Shown one piece after another: positions 1 to 9,079 of a stretch of DNA of 32,556 nucleotides; within the stretch, counting starts at the first letter, position 1, and the number at the start of each line of letters is the position of its first letter. Below the pieces are notes generated by a model. It made no database searches and had not been told where the DNA came from. It saw only the letters and a list, made by a program, of their open reading frames with translations. The stretch is from Candidatus Nitrotoga sp. M5 (GTDB lineage Bacteria > Pseudomonadota > Gammaproteobacteria > Burkholderiales > Gallionellaceae), in contig NZ_CAKMNW010000081.1 in NCBI RefSeq assembly GCF_927904885.1, positions 1 to 32,556 on the forward strand, in the 5' to 3' direction. The position numbers and the translations under genes were made by a program.

Positions 1-170
1 CATTACCATTTAACTTTCAACCCGGAAAGGATTACAAAAAATGCTTGACACGAACCATAGAATCTCAGGGCGAACGGATGCTGGAAAATCGTAGCATATC
101 GCGCCTAATGGACAACTTGGGTTGAACACGCATATGATTTATATCTAGGAAATAGTTTGTTGAGAAACGC

Positions 171-243
171 AGTATTGTGATGCAACAGGGTAAGCAGGCA
201 AGCTGCGAAGCGGCTGCTCGGAAGCTTGGAGTTTAGAGGTGCC
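171..243 (-). repeat. Dispersed small repeat, copy A (behind ntrC)
   Basis: This non-coding stretch ends in TTAGAGGTGCC and contains the core GCAAGCTGCGAAGCGGCTGC. Read on the minus strand it starts GGCACCTCTAAA, then GAGCAGC, then GCAGCTTGC, the same order as the copy at 26994-27154. The shared part is about 70 bp. A left end could lie near position 99 but is too diverged to call. No reading frame is associated. The copy ends 25 bp beyond the ntrC stop codon. It is one of five related copies in the window. Confidence 0.65.
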
Positions 244-267
244 TGTACAAAAAATCGTCCCTGTTTT

Positions 268-1665
268 TTACTTATCCAATCCAAATTCCTGAACCTTACG
301 TGTCATCGTATTACGCCCCATGCCCAAGAGGGTTGCGGCTTCTATGCGCCTGCCATCGGTGTGTTTCAGTGCCTGGGTGATAAGCGTGCGTTCAAACTGT
401 TGGCTAAAGCTGCTTAGTATATTTTGATCGCCACGTTGCAATGCATGCGCGACCTGCAGACTCAATTCGTAACGCCAATCGACGGACGAAGCGTCAGTAA
501 CAGCGGATGCCTCGCGCCATTCGAGTGGCAGATCGGTAATTTCTATTTGTTGTGATGGCGTCATTACAGTAAGCCAGTGGCAGAGGTTTTCCAGTTGTCG
601 GACATTTCCGGGAAAATTCTGTGCGGAAAGATAATTCAGTGTGTCCTCGCTAAAGGACTTTTGTTCGACAGCAAGTTCACCTGCTTTTTTCTGCAAAAAA
701 TATCTCGCCAACAAGGGAATATCTACTAGCCGTTCGCGCAATGGGGGAAGACGCAGGCGAATGACGTTAAGCCGGTGAAATAAATCTTCACGAAATAAAC
801 CTTCTTTTACTCTCTCATCCAGATTCTGGTGTGTGGCAGCAATAATCCGTACATTAGTTTTGATTGGCTGATGCCCGCCAACGCGGTAATAATTCTTGTC
901 TGATAACACACGCAATAAACGTGTTTGCAGCTCTGCTGGCATATCGCCGATTTCGTCAAGAAACAGTGTGCCACCTTCGGCTTGCTCAAAACGGCCGCAG
1001 CGGGTGGTAGCCGCGCCAGTAAATGCACCGCGCTCATGCCCAAATAATTCGGATTCAAGTAACTCTTTCGGAATAGCCGCAGTGTTTATGGCAATGAAAG
1101 GCTCGTTTGCACGTGGGCTGTGGCGGTGAAGAGCATGTGCTACCAGTTCCTTACCCGTGCCGGATTCGCCGTTGATGATCACAGTTGCATGAGAGTGTGC
1201 GAGCCGTCCAATCGCGCGGAACACTTCTTGCATAGCAGGTGCTTGTCCCAAAATAGCACGTGCAGGTGCAGTTGATTGCTCTGCCGCAGGCGCATCAGTG
1301 CGCAGGCTTTGTTCTAGGGCACGGCGTATTAGTGCGACTGCCTGGTCGACATCAAACGGTTTGGGCAGATACTCAAATGCTCCTCCCTGAAATACCGACA
1401 CTGCACTTTCCAGGTCAGAATAAGCCGTCATGATGATGACTGGTAAACTCGGAATCCGCTTTCGGATTTCTTGTAAAAGATCCAGCCCAGAGCTTCCAGG
1501 CATGCGGATATCGCTGATTACAACCTGTGGTGTGTCGTGCTGTAGCGCCGCTAATGCTTCATCGGCCGAGGCGAAACTTACAAACTTAATGTCCGCACGT
1601 GCTAAGGTTTTTTCCAGAACCCAGCGTATGGAGCGGTCATCGTCAATGATCCAAACAGGTTTCAT
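268..1665 (-). CDS. ntrC: Nitrogen regulation response regulator NtrC (sigma-54 activator)
   Basis: Cytoplasmic enhancer-binding activator that, once phosphorylated by NtrB, drives sigma-54 promoters of nitrogen-assimilation genes. The 465 residues are full length for the family. Domains in order: receiver (1-120) with the acidic cluster DDD at 8-10 and phospho-acceptor D52 in [11 protein letters not shown]+ domain (about 137-370) with Walker A GESGTGKE at 166-173, the sigma-54-contacting GAFTGA loop at 213-218 and Walker B LFLDEIGD at 234-241; and a C-terminal Fis-type helix-turn-helix ending in [14 protein letters not shown] good ribosome site, AGGAG, lies at 1671-1675 on the minus strand, 5 bases before the ATG. 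ntrB lies upstream on the same strand, but the gap of 184 bp is filled by a small inverted-repeat element instead of the usual tight coupling. No glnA is seen nearby. Identification is secure. Confidence 0.96.
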   Translation of the reverse strand: MKPVWIIDDDRSIRWVLEKTLARADIKFVSFASADEALAALQHDTPQVVISDIRMPGSSGLDLLQEIRKRIPSLPVIIMTAYSDLESAVSVFQGGAFEYLPKPFDVDQAVALIRRALEQSLRTDAPAAEQSTAPARAILGQAPAMQEVFRAIGRLAHSHATVIINGESGTGKELVAHALHRHSPRANEPFIAINTAAIPKELLESELFGHERGAFTGAATTRCGRFEQAEGGTLFLDEIGDMPAELQTRLLRVLSDKNYYRVGGHQPIKTNVRIIAATHQNLDERVKEGLFREDLFHRLNVIRLRLPPLRERLVDIPLLARYFLQKKAGELAVEQKSFSEDTLNYLSAQNFPGNVRQLENLCHWLTVMTPSQQIEITDLPLEWREASAVTDASSVDWRYELSLQVAHALQRGDQNILSSFSQQFERTLITQALKHTDGRRIEAATLLGMGRNTMTRKVQEFGLDK

Positions 1666-1679
1666 ATTGGCTCCTATAG

Positions 1680-1847
1680 GGCACCTCTAAAAATTTAAAT
1701 TTCCAGGCGAGACTCGACAAAAAATTAAGCGAGGCATATTGTTAATATGTGCGATAGTTTTTTCAAGTAAGGCCGAATTCTGACGAAACGGGGTAAACAG
1801 GCAAGCCGCAAAGCAGCTGCGCGCAAAATTTGCATTTATAGGGTTGC
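1680..1847 (-). mobile_element. MITE-like element (copy B) between ntrB and ntrC
   Basis: A 168-bp non-coding segment bounded by imperfect terminal inverted repeats: GGCACCTCTAAAAATTT on the left and, on the complement of the right end, GCAACCCTATAAATG (11 of 14 positions agree between the outer ends). Near the right end it carries the family core GCAAGCCGCAAAGCAGCTGC. Length and end structure agree with copy C (161 bp). It begins 3 bp past the ntrB stop codon and ends a few bases before the ntrC ribosome site, so it fills the whole junction. No target-site duplication is obvious here. It has no coding capacity, so it would need a transposase supplied from elsewhere; that is inference. Confidence 0.6.
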
Positions 1848-1849
1848 TG

Positions 1850-2905
1850 TTATTGTTCACTAGACTTTAGTGGCAACATTACAGTGAAGCAGGTGCGACC
1901 TGGTTCACTGTCAAATCCGATACTGCCTTCATGTTGACTGACAAAATCTTGCGCCAAGGTTAGTCCCAGACCATGACCATTGTCACGGCCGGAGACCAAA
2001 GGATAAAAAATTTTATCGTGCAAATGTGTGGGAATTCCAGGACCATTGTCGATAACCTGAACGGCTACCGCCAGGCGATGGCGTTTTTTCATCAATGTTA
2101 TTTGGCGCGAGATGCGTGTGCGGAGCACAATATTCCCGTGTCCCTGCATGGACTGAGTAGCATTGCATACGAGATTCAAGATCGTTTGAATAAGTTGTTC
2201 CTTGTCGCCCATGAGCTCCGGCAGACTGATGTCGTAATCGCGCTGGATAGATATATTTTTTGGAAATTCAGCCAGAACTACACTACGCACGCGTTCTAGT
2301 ACTTCATGAATGTTGAGGGAACTGAAATTGGGTTTATGTTGCGGGGTGAGCAGCTTTTCCATTAGTGAAACCAAGCGATCGCTTTCTTGAATAACGACTT
2401 GGGTATATTCACGCATGCTGGGTTTCTCCAATTCATATTCCAATAACTGTGCGGCACCACGTATGCCGCCCAAGGGATTCTTGATTTCGTGTGCCAAATT
2501 GCGTAACAGTAGTCGATTTGCTTGGGTCTGATCTAGCATCTGTTCTTCGCGAGCCAACTTTAGCGGACGATCAATAGTATGAAATTCCAGTAGCAAATGT
2601 TTGTTAAATTGTAGTGGCGTGGCAGTACAGCGCAAATGCAGTTTGTTATGTGGAGGTATGCCCAACGTAAGGTGATGTTCAATGTAACTAGCGTTATTTG
2701 TAAGAGCATGCTGGATTGCAGTAGCAAGTTGCTCAGTGTTGGTGAAGATATGCTGCAGCGGATGGCCGATCAGACTTTTGCTGCCTAAAGCAAACAGGTT
2801 CTCTGCAGCCGAGTTGAGGTATGCTACATGCGACTCCTCATCCAACAGAATAATTGCAGTCGCAAGATGTTCAAATGTAGGTAAAAAGGTGTCGCTCATA
2901 AGCAT
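1850..2905 (-). CDS. glnL: Nitrogen regulation sensor histidine kinase NtrB
   Basis: Soluble two-component kinase/phosphatase that phosphorylates NtrC, normally under control of PII. The 351 residues match the family. An N-terminal PAS-type sensor (about 5-110) is followed by the dimerisation/phosphotransfer helix with the H box LAHEIKNPLGG (H139), the N box around LNLVCNATQSM, the G1 box VIDNGPGIP, and the G2 box GHGLGLTLA. No membrane segment is present, as expected for NtrB. Two start codons lie two codons apart (2905 and 2899); neither has a strong ribosome site, so the exact start is uncertain. ntrC follows on the same strand. The 541 bp upstream show no glnA and no sigma-54 promoter that I could recognise. 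Confidence 0.95.
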   Translation of the reverse strand: MLMSDTFLPTFEHLATAIILLDEESHVAYLNSAAENLFALGSKSLIGHPLQHIFTNTEQLATAIQHALTNNASYIEHHLTLGIPPHNKLHLRCTATPLQFNKHLLLEFHTIDRPLKLAREEQMLDQTQANRLLLRNLAHEIKNPLGGIRGAAQLLEYELEKPSMREYTQVVIQESDRLVSLMEKLLTPQHKPNFSSLNIHEVLERVRSVVLAEFPKNISIQRDYDISLPELMGDKEQLIQTILNLVCNATQSMQGHGNIVLRTRISRQITLMKKRHRLAVAVQVIDNGPGIPTHLHDKIFYPLVSGRDNGHGLGLTLAQDFVSQHEGSIGFDSEPGRTCFTVMLPLKSSEQ

Positions 2906-3446
2906 TTATATTCTTTGAAATAACTAACTTTTTGGCGTCTCGAAATGTAGAGTTGCCCTTTATACATTCAGCTCACATCCGTCACCAGAACGATGACACG
3001 ATTTATACTGAAACAATACAAAATCGTACTTCTTACTGCTGATCAAGACGCATATTGTGTCATCGCACTGTACGTATTTGTTGGCTCAATGTGGTTAAGT
3101 CGCATCTCACCATGCAGGAAAACTGACGTATCAGCCATGCATTGTTCACTTAGCTTCACACCTTCATCCCCCGTCATTTTACCTCTCAGTGGCTCGCAAT
3201 ACGCATCTTACTGACCATGAGGTTTGGTTTAAATAAGGGAAAATTTCAGTACATGGTGGAACAATTATTGCCTTGCATCGTGCAGGTGAGACGTAATCTG
3301 AATTTACTGTGGAAGCGCAACGATCATAAATAGCATTGACCGAAGAGCGGCGGTCATAGATACTACGATTTGTGCAGTAAAATTTCCTGCTTCTCCTTCA
3401 CATCAATATATTTTTTCCCAGAAATAACAATTAGTTCCGGCTAACG
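2906..3446. other. Intergenic region between divergent ntrB and the AsmA-like gene
   Basis: These 541 bp hold no convincing gene. They must contain the promoters for both divergent genes, but no clear -35/-10 pair or sigma-54 element was recognised. A short perfect inverted repeat, TGACCG at 3337-3342 and CGGTCA at 3351-3356, could be an operator or a weak hairpin. No repeat or tRNA was seen. Confidence 0.5.
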
Positions 3447-6400
3447 ATGACTCCCGACGAATCCCCAGCCACATCTCCCGCTCAACCCCGGACAACCACC
3501 GCACGAAAATTGATGAAGTGGTTCTTCTGGCTTGCGCTAGGCTTGGCGAGTCTTCTCTTGATTCTTGGCCTGCTCTTGACCTATTGGTTTCCTTCGAACA
3601 TTGTACGGCAACAATTGGAAATTCAGCTGTCAGAGCTACTCCAGGGCACGGTTACGATTCAATCCCTATCGTTCAACGCTTTAACGGGCATACAAGTCGG
3701 AGATCTTGAGTTCCACAAACCCAATCAACCTCCTCTGACCTTCGAACGACTCACGCTGGACTATTCGTTGCCTGGTTTACTTAAGGGCACATTCACTATT
3801 AACGAGATAGCTATTGAACAAGCCCAGATTTCACTGAATCTTCCTGAACTCAGCCAAGGCCCTCCTTCGGAGGAGCCTTTTTCTCCAGCCGAATTTCTTA
3901 CTAACTTTCCCATAACAATCGATCTGGATACGCTAGTCATTCTCGATAGTAAGCTGCATGTCATCGTTACGCCTGATTTGCAAGTTACCTTGTTGGATAT
4001 CAATCTTCAAAGTTCCGGGATGATTTCATCTGTAGAAACCAACCTTAAAGGCAAGCTCACCATTGGCCAACTGTCTCTGAATTTCCAAGACAAGCATGCG
4101 CAACTGCCTTTAGAAATAAGCTTTAATACACAACTCGATCTTCCTGCTAAACATCTCAATCTTGAAGAGTTGACTCTAGTCTCAGATTCCGCATGGCGAA
4201 TGGCCTTGTCTGGAACCATCAGTGATTTATTCTCGCAAAATCAGATCCATCTCTCACTGGCGAACACACAAATCAATCTTGAATCTATCATAAAGGTGGC
4301 ACAAAGGTTTGTTCCACCCGAATGGGCTTCAGCAACTATTCAAGGCTCGTTGTCTCCCACTTTTTCTATCAAGGGTACCCTGCCAGACAGTCAATTTCAG
4401 GGAGCCATTCAAGTGGGCCTTCAAGGTCAGGATCTCCAGGCGAATCTCCCCTCGCTGGCATTCACTCTTGGGCCTACCTCTCTGGATATTCGGGTTAAAG
4501 ACATTCATGTCAAAAATAACCAACCAACCGAAGGAACCTTGTCAGCAAAAATTACCTCACAAAATCTTGCGTACGAATCATATGAAATTGAAAATCTTGA
4601 CTTCTCCTTGGCCAGCAACGGTCTTGCATCTGGTCTTGTTTCAGGCAATCTAGGCCTCAGCGGCACCACCACCATTCCTACAGGCATCGTCGGGATTCCC
4701 GTTACGTTACCTTTTAATCTAACACTTGATGCCAATGGCAATCATCAAACCCGTCATGTCCAGGTGAAGGATCTAAATCTCGACCTGAACCCCTATGGCA
4801 CCATACAGTTGAGGGGAGCGTTGCAACCCTATCCTTCTCCCAAGGAAGGGATGGGGGCTTCTGTTGAAGTCCGTCTATCGCCAAAACTGAATGCCATACT
4901 CCCTCTTTTACCAAAGGATCAGCTTCAAGGACTCGTGCTCCAAAAAGGGAACAAACCGGATACGCTCGTGCTTCGAGCCACTGGAGCACTTCATCCGGAT
5001 TTTCGTCCAGAATGGGCAAAAGTCGCTGCCACGCTCAAGCTTTCTTCCCTTCAGGCGAAATTGGACTCTTTGGCTGCGGAAGGCACGATGAACCAACTCA
5101 CTCTCCTGCTATCTTCTGCTTACCAAGAAAAAAATGGTGCCTTCCAAGGAACACTAGGAGTTTCTTCAAATCTCTCTAACCTCCACGCAGCTGATAAGGT
5201 GACAGTCGGGAACAGCCGTGTAAATTTGCAATCTTTTTTTCAAGGCAATCTCTCCCCGACTTATCAACCCACCAGCCTTCGCTCACAAGACCAGCTCCAA
5301 CTCACGCTCAGAAATTTGAAGTACCAGGATCCCACTCTGACAGCCACCCTCCCCTCGCTCAAGCTGTTCTCCAAAACCAATGAGGATGTGTTTAATCACG
5401 ATTATCAGCTGGAAAACCTGCGACTGACCAGTAAAAACATATTAGATATGAACGTGAAAGGCCGGTTTACACAGGCGAACCAAAAATTTGATGTAGATTT
5501 ACAGGTCCCCCTCCTCCATGTGGGTAACCTTCTCCCCTATCTGTCGGGATCACTCATGAAGGAAGTGGATGAGGTCAATCCAAAAGGACAAGTCAGTCTG
5601 GCCCTGCAGGCTGTGGGGAAAGTTCCCCAGCCTGCTGATTTCAAAAAACTGATCCTTCCTTTCAGAGTCAATGGAAAACTCACGCTACATGATCTCGAAG
5701 GCGCTGCCGCTGGATATCAGGTTCAGGGAGGTAACGGCACCATGAAGGTAGCCTATTCCCCAAAAACAACATCTCAGACACAATTCACGACTGATTTGAC
5801 GCTCAATAAAATTCGCTTGCCTGACACCCTCCCGATCAAGGAAGTAGCCGATACCTCCCTGCACGTCAGCATGGTGTCTCCCGATCTTAATGAAGTCCAG
5901 ATTGCCCCGATCCATCTAACGTCCAAGGGCATAGACCTTTCCATCAAGGGCGCTGTGGTAGGCCTACGTGAGCTACTGTCCTCCACAACGCCTCGCGGCA
6001 CTCAAATGGCAAAACTTTTTGCTCAACTAGAAACCCGCTTGGCTGTGGATGTGGAGACCTTTCAAGAAGCCCTGCAACCCTTGGGGCTGAGGGGAACCGG
6101 GAAGGCCTTGATCACCATGTCAATGCTCAAAAAAGAACAAGGAAGTCTTAACACAACTATGGAAGTCAACGCCAAAACACTCTCCTTGACTCAAGATGGC
6201 ACTAAGCTTCAGGATATTAATGGTGGAATACAATTCAGAAAATCACTGGCATGGAAACCGGATGGACTCAAGGCTCTGCCGAAAATGCCGTTCCAACCAT
6301 CCAACATGATTGCTCAACTCAAATCATTTTCCCGGAAAGGACAGCCTCTCACAATTAAACATCTCCAGATCGGACCATTCACGGTTCAGAACTTCTCAAC

Positions 6401-7013
6401 CAATTTGGCGTTTGAACAGCAGTCGTTCAAAATGCAAAATCTCGCCATGAATCTTCTGGGAGGGGGGATAGGAGGCAATGTAATCATCGCAGCCGAACAT
6501 CCCCTGCGTATAACAGCAGGACTTGAGGTGGTGAATCTCGATGTCAATCAACTCATCAAGACGGAATCAAAAATTCAGGGCGATAGCAACATTGCCGCAA
6601 CTATTGCACTTGACACCATTCTGCAGGACGCTACGGGAGCCGTAGATTTAAGCCGGTTGGAATGCAGCCTTCACATTACGCATATCGGTAAAGAAGCGCT
6701 GGATCGTCTTCTCGTATTTCTGGATCCTGAAGGAAGTAATCCGACGCTTTCCAATGTCCGTGCCCAATTAAAATTCGCAAATCCTTCTCAGGTAACGGTA
6801 GAAGTCGCTAGAGGCCAATTGAGTCTGACAATTCACTTTCAGGAGAGCCTGATCTCAACCTTTACGCTAGACCGGATCCCTATCGCCAAGATTAAAAATA
6901 TCGAGAAACTCACCGCTGCCATCCCGAACTGGAATGATCTGGCGAAGATTTTGAAATTGATCGGGGCAGAGACCTACGCGTTGACGCCAGAAGGAGAAAT
7001 CATACTTGAGTAA
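3447..7013 (+). CDS. Large AsmA-like inner-membrane-anchored envelope protein
   Basis: A 1188-residue protein with a short Pro/Thr-rich cytoplasmic tail, one strong membrane segment (about 24-47) and then more than 1100 residues of beta-rich sequence with recurring leucine/glycine/asparagine patterns. This architecture is that of the AsmA/TamB/YdbH-like repeating beta-groove group, which bridges inner and outer membrane and carries phospholipid or assists outer-membrane assembly. The early VTIQSLSFNALTGIQVGDLEF stretch (written here only as VTIQSLSF...GIQVGDLEF) and the C-terminal region resemble other AsmA-like or DUF748-type proteins, but I cannot assign a subfamily. The gene stands alone with a weak ribosome site. 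Its DNA is rich in CTC, ATC, TCC and CCC codons, unlike the A/T-ending codons of its right-hand neighbours, which may mean transfer from another lineage. The general class is fairly sure; the specific role is unknown. Confidence 0.72.
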   Translation: MTPDESPATSPAQPRTTTARKLMKWFFWLALGLASLLLILGLLLTYWFPSNIVRQQLEIQLSELLQGTVTIQSLSFNALTGIQVGDLEFHKPNQPPLTFERLTLDYSLPGLLKGTFTINEIAIEQAQISLNLPELSQGPPSEEPFSPAEFLTNFPITIDLDTLVILDSKLHVIVTPDLQVTLLDINLQSSGMISSVETNLKGKLTIGQLSLNFQDKHAQLPLEISFNTQLDLPAKHLNLEELTLVSDSAWRMALSGTISDLFSQNQIHLSLANTQINLESIIKVAQRFVPPEWASATIQGSLSPTFSIKGTLPDSQFQGAIQVGLQGQDLQANLPSLAFTLGPTSLDIRVKDIHVKNNQPTEGTLSAKITSQNLAYESYEIENLDFSLASNGLASGLVSGNLGLSGTTTIPTGIVGIPVTLPFNLTLDANGNHQTRHVQVKDLNLDLNPYGTIQLRGALQPYPSPKEGMGASVEVRLSPKLNAILPLLPKDQLQGLVLQKGNKPDTLVLRATGALHPDFRPEWAKVAATLKLSSLQAKLDSLAAEGTMNQLTLLLSSAYQEKNGAFQGTLGVSSNLSNLHAADKVTVGNSRVNLQSFFQGNLSPTYQPTSLRSQDQLQLTLRNLKYQDPTLTATLPSLKLFSKTNEDVFNHDYQLENLRLTSKNILDMNVKGRFTQANQKFDVDLQVPLLHVGNLLPYLSGSLMKEVDEVNPKGQVSLALQAVGKVPQPADFKKLILPFRVNGKLTLHDLEGAAAGYQVQGGNGTMKVAYSPKTTSQTQFTTDLTLNKIRLPDTLPIKEVADTSLHVSMVSPDLNEVQIAPIHLTSKGIDLSIKGAVVGLRELLSSTTPRGTQMAKLFAQLETRLAVDVETFQEALQPLGLRGTGKALITMSMLKKEQGSLNTTMEVNAKTLSLTQDGTKLQDINGGIQFRKSLAWKPDGLKALPKMPFQPSNMIAQLKSFSRKGQPLTIKHLQIGPFTVQNFSTNLAFEQQSFKMQNLAMNLLGGGIGGNVIIAAEHPLRITAGLEVVNLDVNQLIKTESKIQGDSNIAATIALDTILQDATGAVDLSRLECSLHITHIGKEALDRLLVFLDPEGSNPTLSNVRAQLKFANPSQVTVEVARGQLSLTIHFQESLISTFTLDRIPIAKIKNIEKLTAAIPNWNDLAKILKLIGAETYALTPEGEIILE

Positions 7014-7174
7014 GTGCCAATCCTCTGCTGTAGCAGACTGACGGAACTAATGAGTCACGGGTTAGGTCGTTTGATCAGACCATACAAGCAAAGATATCGA
7101 ATTGACAAATGAAGAAGGATTTTTTTAAATTCATTATAAATCAAATATATTTGTAAACTATCTCACGTTTTTTG

Positions 7175-7238
7175 TGAGGATTAATCTTGTTATTTCAACT
7201 GGCTACTGAGAGACATTTCTCCGTGATAGCGACTTCGT
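7175..7238 (+). repeat. 64-bp motif shared with 21860-21923 (copy 1)
   Basis: Upstream of the (p)ppGpp-synthetase-like gene. It aligns without gaps to the segment behind the VOC gene at 42 of 64 positions by hand count. Conservation is concentrated in the last 22 bases (20 identical), including the perfect 14-mer GATAGCGACTTCGT, and in the first 7 bases plus a GTTATT block. Function unknown. Confidence 0.4.
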
Positions 7239-7308
7239 TCACCCAATCATTCCATCCGTCCGCTAAAGCGTCGTTTAAATTCAAGCTTTAGCCATACAAG
7301 GAGATACC

Positions 7309-8388
7309 GTGGCATCTTTAGACTTTGATAAAGAAAAAAGTATATTCAGAGAGTCTTATTCTGACAATATAAAGCTTCTTGAAGGAGCAGTGGATTCTTT
7401 TAGGGCGTTGATATCTGCCTTACTGACACATGACGAGAATATATATGTTTCCAAGGTTGAAGGTCGCATTAAGGACATAGAAGAATGTATTAGAAAATTC
7501 AATCTTAAGTATAGAAAGGCACTTGAAGCTGAAGGTACTGATTATTCTATAAAAGACCATATATCTGACCTGATTGGCTTGCGAGTAGTTTGTTTATATG
7601 AAGATGATATTGAGAAGATTAAGCGAATTCTGAAAGAACACTTTGATGTTATTGAAGAAACTGACAAAATATCACAAGTTGAAAGTACCGAAGGCTCCTT
7701 TGGTTATAAAGGTCTTCATCTTGATTTAAGGCTTGGTGGTGAGAGAGCCTGCATGCCTGAATACAAAGCTTTTGTTAGTTTGAGATTTGAAATACAAATC
7801 AGGACAATAATTCAGGACTCTTGGAGTGTTCTAGATCATAAAATTAAATACAAAAAGAGCATTCCTAACCGATTAAAGCGAAGAATAAATACATTGGCCG
7901 CTTTATTTGAGTTGGCTGATAGAGAATTTAAAGAGATTCGATCAGCCACGGAAGAAGAGATCAAAAAAGCAGAAGAAGAGGATCAAGACTCAGAGACTGA
8001 GCTTTTTGATAATCAATATGGGGTCACACGTCCTATTAAAGAAAATGGCAAAGGGACACTTAATGCTTTTGGGTTTCTAAAAATTGCAAAACATTTTTTT
8101 AGTGATTTCGAGTTTGAGGACTTCAAGGTCGACGGCTTCACCGAAGAAATTGTATCCATTGAGAAGAATATCACCCGAACAAAATTTAATGAATATATGA
8201 AGGGAGCTATCGCTAAAGTTAAGGCCTATAAACAATATTTTGAAGAACAGTCTGAAACTAATGAAAAGCTCAACCCTTACACAATGATTAGGCACTGCCT
8301 ATATGTAAGTAATAAAGAGAAGTTTTCAGGAATGTTAACAAATGTATCCAAAGAAAGATTCGATGAGTGGATGCAAAACAATGGCTAA
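7309..8388 (+). CDS. Stand-alone RelA/SpoT-type (p)ppGpp synthetase domain protein with C-terminal extension
   Basis: Probable alarmone synthetase that transfers pyrophosphate from ATP to GDP/GTP. The 359 residues begin at GTG, chosen because AAGGAG at 7298-7303 lies 5 bases upstream. The synthetase core spans about 45-185: GRIKDIEE (52-59, the basic substrate loop), DLIGLRVVC (87-95), GYKGLHLDL (132-140) and EIQIRTIIQDSWSVLDHKIK (161-180), all at the expected order and spacing. There is no HD hydrolase domain ahead of it and no TGS/ACT region behind, so it is a small alarmone synthetase, but longer than the usual ~210-260 residues. A charged helical linker (200-235) leads to a C-terminal part (about 250-359) with the motif FKVDGFTEEI, of unknown function. 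It stands alone in A/T-rich DNA. Family members include both housekeeping enzymes and toxin or phage-defence types; the sequence does not decide. Confidence 0.85.
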   Translation: MASLDFDKEKSIFRESYSDNIKLLEGAVDSFRALISALLTHDENIYVSKVEGRIKDIEECIRKFNLKYRKALEAEGTDYSIKDHISDLIGLRVVCLYEDDIEKIKRILKEHFDVIEETDKISQVESTEGSFGYKGLHLDLRLGGERACMPEYKAFVSLRFEIQIRTIIQDSWSVLDHKIKYKKSIPNRLKRRINTLAALFELADREFKEIRSATEEEIKKAEEEDQDSETELFDNQYGVTRPIKENGKGTLNAFGFLKIAKHFFSDFEFEDFKVDGFTEEIVSIEKNITRTKFNEYMKGAIAKVKAYKQYFEEQSETNEKLNPYTMIRHCLYVSNKEKFSGMLTNVSKERFDEWMQNNG

Positions 8389-8863
8389 CAAAGTTTTCCA
8401 ATTGATATTTTCGCTATGCTAATTTGAGGGAAATTTTAAGTATTGTGTCTTCGACATTCCATTGCAGTACTACTTCGCCAGTGCGTCACATACCTAATAT
8501 TGGGCGATGACATATTTTAATTACGAGAATGGATAGTGAGAGTAGCGCTTCAATTCGCACATCAGCGCTGAAGTGAAGCACAATCTCGCCTCACCTCAGT
8601 CACAGTGCTGGAGGCAACCTTGATGCTATATCCATAACCATCCCATCCCGCACCGTGCTTTGAATCACTTGAAGCCCATTAAGTCATTGATAAATGTGTC
8701 ACTAAGATAACAGGCTTATTTGTTCAACGCCTTTATCAAAAGGCGGAACTTGAACTTTTAAGTTTCCCAAAAAATTACCGATGTATCAATTAACTTCATA
8801 AAGATTAACCCATCGCAAGGTGATTTATTTTTCCTTTGCTCCTCTATACTATAAAGGAAAACA
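8389..8863. other. Intergenic region before the broken TonB receptor
   Basis: These 475 bp hold no supported gene. A partly self-complementary stretch around 8546-8580 (TTCAATTCGC... GCGCTGAAGTGAA) could fold, but no T-run follows, so I do not call a terminator. The ribosome site AAAGGA at 8853-8858 belongs to the following receptor remnant. Confidence 0.45.
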
Positions 8864-9079
8864 ATGAAAAATCTTGAAATTAATTCTGTGATACTTGCTT
8901 CTACTATATTGTTTTTACAAAATATATCATATGAAGAGGATGATTTATTAGAGATAGATCTATTCAACAATACAGACGATGAATTATTTTTATCCGCTAT
9001 TCCTTCAGTCTATAGTGCTTCCAAGTATGAACAAAATGTAACCAACGCACCCGCATCAATCAGTATTGTTTCAGCCGAC
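8864..9079 (+). pseudogene. TonB-dependent receptor, N-terminal fragment only
   Basis: About 72 residues of an outer-membrane TonB-dependent receptor. A signal-peptide-like start (MKNLEINSVILAST...) is followed by an acidic stretch and then PSVYSASKYEQNVTNAPASI and SIVSAD, the conserved entry to the plug domain of these receptors. A ribosome site, AAAGGA, stands 5 bases before the ATG. After SIVSAD the sequence stops resembling a receptor and changes to transposase DNA of another frame, so all of the plug remainder and the beta-barrel (normally 600 or more residues) are lost. The reading frame happens to stay open to 9208, giving a meaningless 114-residue chimera. In the intact ancestor this receptor probably preceded the substrate-binding protein and kinase that follow. 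Confidence 0.75.

Noticed and set aside
226..417. Plus-strand open frame over the 3' end of ntrC.
   Set aside because: It lies over the antisense of a well-supported gene and a repeat, with no ribosome site or known family.
2993..3214. 73-codon open frame upstream of the AsmA-like gene.
   Set aside because: No ribosome site, no recognisable composition and no similarity that I know of; left as intergenic.
7014..8400. Integron-cassette reading of the (p)ppGpp-synthetase-like gene (stop in GGCTAACAAAG, upstream GTTAGGT) and of the VOC gene (stop in GCATAACAAAG).
   Set aside because: No matching GTTRRRY/RYYYAAC pair bounding a foldable attC site was found, and no integrase is present.
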